From Otis tarda (Eukaryota; Chordata; Aves; Otidiformes; Otididae), in assembly GCA_026413225.1 (NCBI GenBank), contig CM048552.1:141435053-141499052 (forward strand): DNA of 64,000 bases. The letters run 5' to 3'. This document shows, piece after piece, positions 14,401-22,105 of the stretch (positions within the stretch are counted from its first letter, which is position 1; every line of letters starts with the position of its first letter). Under the pieces are notes generated by a model. The model saw only the letters and a program-made list of their open reading frames with translations. It did not search any database and was not told where the DNA came from. The position numbers were made by a program, and so were the translations under genes.

Positions 14401-17400
14401 CTGAAAGTTAAGGATCAGATTTTCATATAAACTTGTGAAAGTAAACAGTTTACCTGAAAATTCCCATTTAGTTGAAATCAAGAACAACGCTGCATTAAAT
14501 CTAACTTACACAGGGCTTCACTCACTGACTTTAAGCTGCAAAAGAAGATTTGATCTTTTAAGTTTGAAAGCCAAAGGTGTAGGTATTTAAAATTCATTGC
14601 AATTGGATTTTTTTAAGTGTCAAGTGCAGCTTTATGTATAACTTTCAATTCTTTGTGCTGAATGACCATAGGATTTTTCATGGAAAACACCTAGTGTGAG
14701 CACTATTAAGTTTTTAAGCAAATTGTTTTCAAGCTGTGGAACCCTAGTATCATTGACTCTCAGTGAATTATGAGAAAAGTAAGTCTATGATTAGAATCAT
14801 ATCAAAGCCATGTCGTATGAATTTATGAATTTACTCATTTCCCTTGTGTGGACAGCACACGAAGATGCAAATTTAGAAATCATTCTCATCAGCAGTGGGT
14901 CCTCAGCTTTAATACCTAACAGTAGTTTCTCGGAAAACCAAGGATTTTCAAGCTACTAAGTCTAGTAAGTTATTTTAGAGCCTGCTCTGCAGCTACAGAG
15001 AGCAACACAGAAAAGACAGCAAAAGTAATGTGAATCGCTACAGTCAGGGTGAAACTTGTTACAATCTTTTAGCCAAGATTACCAACTTCTTACGCTACTT
15101 ACTCATAGCTGTAGTACCCCTGATGACACCACCAGAGGAAAAATTCTTCAACAGGCCTGAAAACCAATTCTAGGGCAGCTAAAAGCCTTACTTGGAATCC
15201 ACACTAGCAAGCAGACAGGGTGGTGTCTCACTTTGATGTTCAAAGTGAAGAAAAAAAAAAAAAAAAAAAAAAGAAGAGAGGGAATGAACAAACACCAGGT
15301 ACCCACTGAAAGACTCATAATAACAAGCCCTGAATGAACCACATGCACCTGACAGCTTCAAGACAAGTTTAAGTAGGGTGGTGGGGTTTTTTTTTCCATA
15401 ATCCACTAGACATAGCTTTTTAAACATATTTTGGTCTTTCTTCTGATAGAGAAAGGATAGATGTGCTTTAGCTGTGGCTCCTTGAGTAACCACTCAAATT
15501 TGCCAAGTTACTCACTCCAAAATTGCAATAGGAGACCAGAGACTCATATGCCACAACTTTCCCACAAGTATTTTCTAAATAACATGCTGCCATCTTAGGT
15601 GTAAAAATAAAAGTAGATAAACCAATAGCTAAAAGCCTCCAACAGGCTGGATAGGTCCCCGCTGTGGACTGCCGTTCATACTAACCAACATGGTACCATT
15701 GCTTTCGTAAATTCCTCTCTGGCACCATCTGTTGCTCTTTTGTCACCTCTCCTCTTCTACTTCAGACACAATCTGCAGGATGGGCAGGCTGCAGTCTGGA
15801 CCTGTACCCGCTGAGCCCAAAGCACCCGTCTGAAATCCCAAGCGACAATGACATAACACAGCCCCAGCTCACATCACGTTTCCCAAAAACAATTTTGTTA
15901 TTCCCCCTCCCACACATAGGTCCCTGTGCATCTTCCCCCAGAAGCATGTCTCAGTGAAGATGTGTTAGACCACTGCAAAGATAAATAGAGCTACAAATAA
16001 ATAGACCACTACAAAGATAAATAAGTCTTCTCACTTCTCTGACTTTGCACAACCATATCAGAAGCACTTGGAACAGAAAACTCTGCTCCAGCTGACACCC
16101 GCAACCTTAAAAGCAGCCAAGAACTATCTTGTTATAAGTAGGTAAAATGAATAATGATGCCAGAAAACAATAACTTACATCAGACCACCATCAGAAATTA
16201 TTATGCAAGTTTTCAGGGAAAAAAAAAAAAAAAAAAAAGCAGTTCCTGCCATAGTAAACAAATGACAGCTGTCAATTTTAATTCCCATGCTTCCTCAGTC
16301 TGGGTCCAACAGTAGAAACATTCACACTGCTGATGAAGATGACAAAGCCAACACCTTTACATAGACCTTTTTATAACAGAATGTAAATTGACATTTGATG
16401 GCATGTAATATTTCTCTTGGTCTAACGAAGTTCTGCCTGATCCAAAATCAAATTCTCTCCTATCCTTTGTTAAAACAGTTCTGAATTTTAGTAGACAGGA
16501 TTTCAACTGCAAGCTTGGAAGGCTACAGAAAGAGGACTTGTTTCTCATTTTGTATAGCTTTTACTATATATCTCTCAGTTAAGAACAGTTACATTCTGCT
16601 TCAAGACCCTGCAATTTGTTATTCAACAGACAGTACTTGATCTTTAGGAAACATCAAATGCAACTGCATTATAACATGCAAATAAGCATAACACATAGCA
16701 CCCAGAACTAGTTCCAAAACAAATACCAGTTTGAAAAAAAATTAGTGATAATTGCTTAAGCCATTCAAAGACAGCACAGAGGACTTGCTACATTAAGCTA
16801 AACGTTTCCAGTCTTTCCACTCTCCCTTCAAGAAAAAAAAAGAATCAACCCAAGCAAAACCACGATCCTCTAATCCTTTAATTTGCAGACTCCCTTTCTG
16901 CATCTTCCTCTGTCTCTGAGGTGCCACAGACATTAATGCAAACTCGGGATCCAGCAGGCCGAATACTGGAGGAAGGTACATCTGCGGCACCCTTCAAATG
17001 GTTCAACGAACCCAGCGTCAGGGGGCTGCCGCCCAAATTTTTCCCTCAGTTGTGGGAGCACGTTCAAGAAACGGAACAGCACCCGCACTCACCCCATGTG
17101 GATAGCCCAAAATCAGTCCCTCATAGCTTTAAAGATAACCAAATAAAACCAATACTGCTGCTACGTGAGAAGGGTTTCTTGGAACTGGCCTCAGCCGGAG
17201 GGAGCCCACCGCAGCCCCTCACCCTGCAGATCCCAGGGAAAGGCGCGGAGGCCTGGGTAGGCCAACGGGTGCCTACAAGCAGAGCGCATCGACGCGTTTA
17301 GCTCTTTCATCCCACCAGCCAGATGGTTTAAACCCTAATCTGAGACTGCTAATTCCCCTCCAGTGCTCTGCTGATAACGAAACAGCAGAAACCCCTGCCC

Positions 17401-17569
17401 GCGTCGGGGTGCGTGGAGGGCAAAGGCCCTGGGGTAGGCGGGGGGCGAGAAACTGGCCTGCGCTGTCCCCGAGAGGCCGCTGCACACAAGGGAAGCGGGG
17501 CCCTGCGAAACGCGACGGCAGCCCCTCGGGCAGAGCCCGGCGGCCGGAGCCGCGGTACTCACCGGGCAT
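2308..17569 (-). CDS. GYG2: GYG2, glycogenin-2 (glycogen-priming glucosyltransferase), whole coding span
   Basis: Coding exons in transcript order are 17563-17569, 11690-11831, 9480-9654, 8672-8834, 7971-8097, 6929-7151, 5657-5797, 3814-3924 and 2308-2469. Every junction has GT/AG ends and the phases agree, giving about 416 residues. Glycogenin is a GT8 glycosyltransferase that uses UDP-glucose and Mn2+ to glucosylate its own tyrosine and build the primer extended by glycogen synthase. Visible hallmarks are the N-terminal [10 protein letters not shown] strand, the metal-binding D104-A-D106, D162 and D165 in GSFDGGDQG, the acceptor region V-Y197-T-Y199, and the C-terminal glycogen synthase-binding block [18 protein letters not shown] call GYG2, not GYG1, because of the N-terminal [12 protein letters not shown] wording and linkage to XG and CD99. 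The linker between catalytic and C-terminal blocks is shorter than in the human protein (501 aa), so an exon could have been missed. Confidence 0.93.
2470..3813 (-). other. GYG2 intron 8
   Basis: No exon is established here. Minus-strand segments 3195-3224 and 3261-3322 have passable splice sites and open frames, but neither restores the phase 0 to 0 arrangement together with recognisable sequence. An A/C-rich low-complexity tract is at 3441-3565. Confidence 0.6.
3441..3565. repeat. A/C-rich low-complexity tract
   Basis: Runs of A interrupted by single or double C (aaccaaccaaccaaac-like) over about 125 bases in GYG2 intron 8. The short open frame across it on the plus strand is an artefact of the low-complexity composition. 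Confidence 0.85.
3814..3924 (-). CDS. GYG2: GYG2 coding exon 8 (linker)
   Basis: 111 bases, 37 codons, phase 0 to 0, acceptor ctgtattttag and donor CTG|gtatat. It encodes [20 protein letters not shown], then [17 protein letters not shown]. It is acidic and poorly conserved, like the same part of human GYG2. The gtatat donor is weaker than the others. Confidence 0.75.
3925..5656 (-). other. GYG2 intron 7
   Basis: AT-rich intron with no confident exon and no clear interspersed repeat. Human GYG2 has extra linker sequence at this place, so this is the most likely location of any missed avian exon, but I see no open, phase-0, splice-flanked segment that I trust. Confidence 0.6.
5657..5797 (-). 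CDS. GYG2: GYG2 coding exon 7 (linker)
   Basis: 141 bases, 47 codons, phase 0 at both ends, acceptor tttttttcttag and donor GCT|gtaagt. It encodes [20 protein letters not shown] and a proline/glutamate-rich stretch ending EELTLKA. This is the divergent linker between catalytic and synthase-binding parts. It is supported by phase, splice sites and open frame more than by clear homology. Confidence 0.82.
5798..6928 (-). other. GYG2 intron 6
   Basis: AT-rich intron with short A runs. Nothing gene-like was seen beyond the exon boundaries. Confidence 0.7.
6929..7151 (-). CDS. GYG2: GYG2 coding exon 6
   Basis: 223 bases (1 + 74 codons). It encodes [20 protein letters not shown] and, near the end, [14 protein letters not shown] followed by an acidic run EESESEECK. 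This closes the catalytic domain (KVVHFLG...KPWNY is a glycogenin signature) and begins the variable linker. The donor is AAG|gtaact. Confidence 0.95.
7152..7970 (-). other. GYG2 intron 5
   Basis: Unremarkable AT-rich intron. No repeat or open segment with splice sites was recognised. Confidence 0.7.
7971..8097 (-). CDS. GYG2: GYG2 coding exon 5 (self-glucosylation tyrosine)
   Basis: 127 bases, 2 in and 2 out. It encodes [20 protein letters not shown], then [20 protein letters not shown]. The first tyrosine of YTY (residue 197 in this model) aligns with Tyr195 of human GYG1, the residue that receives the first glucose. Catalytic D165 is also here. Confidence 0.95.
8672..8834 (-). CDS. GYG2: GYG2 coding exon 4
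   Basis: 163 bases, phase 0 in and 1 out. It encodes [20 protein letters not shown], then [13 protein letters not shown], and ends at GSFD, which carries D162 of the active site. The donor is GATG|gtaagg, after which the reading frame continues into intron for about 45 codons without homology. Confidence 0.95.
8835..9479 (-). other. GYG2 intron 3 (between exons 3 and 4)
   Basis: Intron sequence. The exon 3 reading frame runs on through the donor for about 110 codons to 9141 without a stop, but these extra codons show no glycogenin similarity, and exon 4 continues the protein perfectly. Confidence 0.75.
9480..9654 (-). CDS. GYG2: GYG2 coding exon 3 (DxD exon)
   Basis: 175 bases (1 + 58 codons). 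It encodes [20 protein letters not shown] through [24 protein letters not shown] at residues 104 and 106 is the Mn2+/UDP-glucose binding motif. The donor is TTG|gtgagt. The acceptor, cttgctctgggag, is slightly purine-rich just before AG, but the phase fits exon 2 exactly. Confidence 0.94.
9655..11689 (-). other. GYG2 intron 2
   Basis: Two-kilobase intron that contains the short CR1 fragment at 9940-10026. A 127-codon plus-strand open frame at 10686-11069 looks random (lysine/isoleucine-rich, no splice context). Confidence 0.7.
9940..10026 (-). mobile_element. CR1 LINE fragment (3' end)
   Basis: Begins aatcatagaatagtttgggt and continues with ggaagggacctttaaaggtc and ggagcagggacatct, the reverse complement of the CR1 3' terminal region. 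Only the last about 90 bases of the element are present. Confidence 0.88.
11690..11831 (-). CDS. GYG2: GYG2 coding exon 2
   Basis: 142 bases, entering with 2 bases and leaving with 2. It encodes [20 protein letters not shown] and onward to ITPEVSNGM, the nucleotide-binding first half of the Rossmann-like GT8 fold. The acceptor is ttgctcacag and the donor is AG|gtaagg. Confidence 0.95.
14127..14151. repeat. (AAAT)n microsatellite
   Basis: About six uninterrupted copies of a TAAA tetranucleotide. Confidence 0.95.
15251..15272. repeat. poly(A) run
   Basis: 22 consecutive A. No retrotransposon body or target-site duplication was recognised beside it. Confidence 0.95.
16219..16238. repeat. poly(A) run
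   Basis: 20 consecutive A in GYG2 intron 1. Confidence 0.95.
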
Positions 17570-18320
17570 CCTGCGGCAGGCGGGGGCCGGCCGGGCTGGG
17601 GCTGGGGCACGGCCCACGGACCAGGCCCACGGCGCCCACCTCTGCCGCCGCCGCCGCCTCGCCTGCTCGCGGCGGGGCCGGTAAGTCTCGAAATGGGATT
17701 AGCCTCTTTCCTGCTGAAGACAGTCGTAGGTGAATTATACTCGCAAGGACTCCTGCGCAGCGGCAGAGTAAACGGCATTAGCGCCAGAGACCATTTGGGA
17801 GAGTTGGCACCACCCACCCCGCCCGCCGTTCCCTGCGCCGGCTTCACTGCGAGGGGGCCATCCTCCTCTCGCCCCCTTGCCCCGCCGTGCGCCCCCGCAG
17901 CGTCCCGCCCCCCGAGGCAGGGCAGAGCCCGGAGCTCGGCCCCGACAGCCGCTGTCGTCTGACACGGACCCCGCACCTGCCCACCGCCCCGCACCCGGCG
18001 ACCCCCACCCGCGGCGGCGACGGCAGCGGCACCGCAGCGCCTCCTGGCGGCGCAGCGCGCCCGCCCCACTGGCAGCCGCGGCGCCTCCGCCGAGCCTTCC
18101 CGTCGTGGCGGGGGTGAGGGGCGTCGCCTGCCCTCATCTCCTCTCTTCTTCCCTCCCGCCCCGTGCGCGCTGCTCTCGGGCGCCGTGGGTTTCAGCAGGA
18201 GCTCCAGAGAGCTTCTTTCAGGCGCCTCCCCCTGGGGCCACCCGCCCGGCAGGCTGCCTGCACCCTGCCCAGGGGCGCTGGGGAAGGAGAGGGACCCCGT
18301 CACCTCCACCTCCCAAACGC
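17400..18320. promoter_or_regulatory. CpG island, GYG2 promoter, probably bidirectional
   Basis: Very GC-rich with dense CG dinucleotides, in strong contrast to the AT-rich surroundings. It contains the GYG2 start codon (17569, minus strand), so it marks the GYG2 promoter and 5' UTR. No TATA box is evident, as usual for CpG-island promoters. Because candidate plus-strand donor sites follow at 18386 (gtgagt) and 18419 (gtaagg), the island may also drive a divergent transcript. All long open frames across the island on both strands are composition artefacts. Confidence 0.88.
17563..17569 (-). CDS. GYG2: GYG2 coding exon 1 (start codon, 7 coding bases)
   Basis: The minus strand reads ATG CCC G then gtgagt. 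The split codon G|TA joins the next exon to give Met-Pro-Val-Thr-Asp-Gln, the expected glycogenin N-terminus. It lies inside the CpG island, as expected for a first exon. Mammalian glycogenin genes also put only the first residues in exon 1. No other ATG upstream fits the frame and phase. Confidence 0.85.
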
Positions 18321-20340
18321 CTTTGACGGTGAAGATTGTAGGGTGTGGAAAAAAGACCTTAGAGCAGGAGTACGACGACGCCGACGTGAGTAACCCAGAT
18401 CCACGGGGTTCACCGCCAGGTAAGGGAATCTACCCCCAGCTTCTCCGGAGCCACCATAACCCCTGCGGATACACACAGTCTGAGAGCTTGTCACCCAGAT
18501 CCATAAATAAATGCTTTCAGAAAGCTTGTGCTGTTCAGAGTGCTATCTGTATTTTCGGAAACACCTATTTAAGTGCACATATATTCGCATAGCGTGTTTT
18601 TGCCAGTAACTCAGGTAACCGTCCTGTAATTCAGCCGCACAATGTCTCCGCGAGGTGGTTTTAGGCTGACGTGGTTCAGCCGAGGCATTTGTGCATCGAA
18701 CTGTCCTGTGAACATCGGCAACTGCTTAGCAGAGGACAACAGTTTGAGAGAGTGTGCCACCGGAGAAAATGCACACACCACTCGACTGTTTAAACCTTTA
18801 TTTCCAACAGTTTGCAGATGTTGCCACTCTAAGCTGCAGCATTTGTTCTCTCACACACTGGGAGCATCCTAAGGGAAGAGGATGTCATTTTTCCACAGGT
18901 GGCAGACATGTTTAAGGAAGGAAGGACATAGGAATGCATAGGAATGCATAGGAAATGAAGCTTTACTTACCCCACCAAAACAAAATTCTCAGGAAATGCA
19001 TTCATCATCTGCTTATATAGATGGGTCAACTAAACAATATGCTTATGAGTAGCAAGATCACTGTTGTAGATAATTTTACCGGCAGATCTATTTCAGTTGT
19101 GGGACTTTATAATCAACAAAAGTAATAAAAGTAAATAAAAGCGATGTGTATATTTGGATGATTTTCTGTTTCATTTGTGTGCCAGCAACTTTTTTACAGT
19201 ATAGAATAGATTTGAGATGTCACAGCCAATAATACAAGCCAAAGTTCTGATGGTCTAACAGCCAGTTTATACTCCTTCCACCTCCCTCAGATTTAAATAC
19301 ATTAGAGCTTCCCTACATAAACCTCCAATTATCTGAACAATTATACTAATTAAAAGGGAAATTAACACTGAAAAGTGTGCCCACACACTGGTGTGTGGGT
19401 TATATGTTGATGTCATTAGACCAAAGAGCTTCTGAAGGTTAAACATTTGGGGGGGGGGGGCAGGGCAGGGTTTACCAATTTAAGTTCATGGTTTTTCCTC
19501 AAATTCTTCATAACAAAATCTAGGTTTTGGCTAATAATACTAAAGCAAATAGTTTCAACTGAGCAAGAAATTATTATGAAAATACTATGAACATATTTAA
19601 ATAGATTTTTACAATATGTCAAAATTAAAAAAAAAATCTTAATAATGCATATAGATTCTTCTCTGGATACTGCTCCTGGAAAAAAAAAAATAAGATTCTT
19701 AAGCTGTTTTCTTTTTTTTTTTTTCCTTAATGCCTTTAATTTGAATCATTTCTTTCTCATCCCTAGCAGGACACAGATGAATTTGTATATAAAAGGTATC
19801 AGCCAGCATGCCGGAAGGTAACAAACAAAACAAATGGAATTCAGATAATCTTAGATAACACACAGTATGTGTTTATTAAAATTGTTCAAGAGAAAAAAAC
19901 AAAGTATGTATTTTCCTTGTTAAACAAACAACTGAAGTGATAACTGCAAAACATTTTAACATTTCATTAATCAAAACTTTATGTCAACCTAGCAAAATAA
20001 ATAGCAATCTGTTTCACCTATTAACATGGAAAATTAGTATTTTTAAAGAAATACGGAGTATCCTTGAAAACCATGTTAAAAATATGTTATAATTCGTAAG
20101 TTAAAAGTCATAGCCACAACGGTGTTTGTTCATTTGTGTGTTGTCAAGATGTTTCCATTTTTAAGCTGATGCACTTTATCATTTCTTACTTTCAGGATCA
20201 AAATAAAGTTTACAGCAATCTCCGTAGGAAAAGATATATACCAATTTTGAATATAATGTAGACAGAATAGTGTTTTATTTTATGAAAATAATACTTTCTC
20301 AGATTATGTCTTTCTCCAACAATTTAATAAACACAAAATC
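18199..20340 (+). other. Candidate divergent spliced transcript from the GYG2 CpG island (unrecognised)
   Basis: Three plus-strand segments join in one frame. Segment 1 ends at 18385 (...KTLEQEYDDAD then gtgagt); its start is uncertain. Segment 2 is 19770-19817, after a long pyrimidine tract ending ccctagcag and before gtaaca; it encodes DTDEFVYKRYQPACRK. Segment 3 starts at 20196 after atttcttactttcag and encodes DQNKVYSNLRRKRYIPILNI, then M and a stop at 20259-20261. An AATAAA follows at 20326-20331. All junctions are phase 0, and the tandem tagcag acceptor of segment 2 keeps frame either way. Against a protein: no in-frame ATG lies in segment 1, because the frame upstream is closed by TGA at 17960 with no ATG after it, so a further 5' exon would be needed. 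I do not recognise the peptide. It may be a small gene or a divergent noncoding RNA. Confidence 0.4.
18931..18952. repeat. Short 10-bp tandem repeat
   Basis: Two perfect copies of ggaatgcata followed by a partial third copy. Confidence 0.85.
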
Positions 20341-20465
20341 ATGTTTACCTACATCTACATGGAATTTCAGTAGGAAAAAGCATGCTTCACGTATAAGATG
20401 AAGATAAAACCACACAGATTTCCTCTGTGCTTTAAAGATTGTTGGGGGTTCCAGCTCTAGAGTCC

Positions 20466-20952
20466 CCAACATAAGAAGGACATGGACCAGTTGGAGAGGG
20501 TCCAAAGGAGGGCCATGAAGATGATCAGAGGGCTGGAGCACCTCTCCTGTGAGGGCAGGCTGAGAGAGTTGGGGCTGTTCAGCCTGGAGAAGAGGAGGCT
20601 CCGGGGAGACCTTTATAGCGGTCTTCCAGTACGTAAAGGGGGCCTACAGGAAAGAAAGGGAGAAACTCTTCAGTAGGGCCTGTTGTGATAGGACAAGGGG
20701 TAATGGTTTTAAAATAGAGGGAGGTAGATTCAGATTAGACATTACAAAAAATTTTTTTACACTGAGAGTGGTGAAACAGGTTGCCCAGAGAGGTGGTGGA
20801 TGCCCCATCCCTGGAAACATTCAAGGCCAGGTTGGATGAGGCTCTGAGCAACCTGATCTAGTTGGGGATGTCCCTGTTCCTTGCAGGGGGCTTGGACTAG
20901 ATGACCTTTGAAGGTCCCTTCCAACCCAAACTATTTTATGATTCTGTGATTT
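20466..20952 (+). mobile_element. CR1 LINE, truncated 3' part
   Basis: Sense-orientation CR1. It carries the end of ORF2 ([20 protein letters not shown], then [15 protein letters not shown]), the 3' untranslated part and the terminal motif actattttatgattctgtga. The ORF2 remnant is frameshifted shortly after 20620, so it is dead. It lies just beyond the AATAAA of the candidate divergent transcript. Confidence 0.93.
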
Positions 20953-21444
20953 AGCTAAAATGACTGTGTTGCAGAATTGTGTCAATAAACTACTAGTTTA
21001 GCCAGCTTTCATCTGCATTTCACTCATTTGCTAGTATTTTGATTTAGTTAGCTGAACGAAGGCAGAAAGACTGGAAAAGTGTTAGGTTTTGTTGAAAGAC
21101 TTGTCTACATGAGGACCTTTGTTAGCACAGCAAGATCAATTAGGAATAAGGGGAAAAGATGAAACTGCCTTGCTAGCAAAACTGTATCAACCATACCTCT
21201 GCATACATATGAAGTTTAGAAGTTGGTGTAACATAGATTTTATACAACAAAGTGTCAGACTCATTCTAAATTATTCTGAAAACTTTGTACTTATTTTGCC
21301 TTTACAGAAATTATGAATAATATGCTTCCTAAAAAAATGGCCTGCTAGATTAATGCCTTTAAAAGCTCCTAGAGCAGGACAGAAGTTTTCAGAAGAGAAA
21401 CAAAATTTACATCAAATTCCAGTTCCTGGAAACACCATTTCAGT

Positions 21445-21471
21445 AATAAATAAATAAATAAATAAATAAAA
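21445..21471. repeat. (AAAT)n microsatellite
   Basis: About six copies of TAAA in the XG downstream flank. Confidence 0.95.
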
Positions 21472-22088
21472 TCAGCATGTGTTCCTCTCATTTTTATTTG
21501 CTTTTTTAAACAGTGGTTTGTCAATGTACATATTCCTTTAATGCTATATTTTAAAATTAATAATGAATTTTCCATCTATATCTCAGTTCACTTTGCTAGA
21601 ATTCAGACGTAAATACAAAGTAAAAGCATTCAAATTTTTAATCCTCTATACAACTTCAAGTTTTCCTTAAACATTATAGGCAATACCGAAATATGCTAAA
21701 GAAACCCAGTATGTATGAATGGAAACAGCAATTTCCTTATTTCTATTCTATCAGAAGGATTAAGTATTTTGGCTAATTTTGTGAACAGGAAAAAAAAGAT
21801 TGTTCAGTGACTCAAATGCCCCCAAACTAAAATCTTTCCATTTTTAGCTTGTATTAAACTTGTTTCATCCCCAGATATTTTAATCAAATCTTTATGACAT
21901 AAAGCTCAAGGTGCAAGAGTGACCTCAGGTAAAAGAGAGTAGGATTGCAATGTCTCAACAAGACATTCATTACAGGAAGATTTTCTTTTGTCTGAATAAT
22001 AAAGCAGGAAAAAAACTGTCGGATCTGTGGGCTGAATGTCACCAACCAAAGGAGCCTGTCATCGGCGAGCAACTCTTCTTTCAGGGGT

Positions 22089-22105
22089 TTACACTGTAGC
22101 CCCAC
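22089..22105 (-). CDS. XG: XG proposed terminal coding exon
   Basis: After an excellent acceptor (caatcttcctttttcag) the phase-1 frame reads G-GATV and then TAA at 22089-22091, giving a short tail ...CFKPQGGATV. Phase and acceptor strength support it. The tail is not similar to human Xg (...THEPENV), so an alternative last exon or use of the read-through stop at 23218 remains possible. Confidence 0.5.

Larger units (their letters stand above)
11832..17562 (-). other. GYG2 intron 1
   Basis: A 5.7-kb intron between the CpG-island start exon and exon 2. It holds simple repeats (14127-14151, 15251-15272, 16219-16238) and A/C-rich patches near 13548-13576 but no recognisable gene or long transposon. 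GC content rises sharply from about 16.9 kb toward the CpG island. Confidence 0.75.
17570..22088. other. Intergenic region between GYG2 and XG
   Basis: Contains the CpG island, the candidate divergent transcript, a CR1 copy (20466-20952) and, toward the right end, XG 3' untranslated sequence. Minus-strand poly(A) signal candidates below the XG stop are ATTAAA near 21880 and AATAAA near 21495. A 12-base G run lies at 19449-19460. Confidence 0.65.

Noticed and set aside
17335..18309. 324-codon minus-strand open frame and several overlapping plus-strand frames in the CpG island
   Set aside because: High GC content removes stop codons in all frames. Residues are Gly/Ala/Arg/Pro-rich with no domain. 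The real GYG2 start lies within it in a different arrangement.
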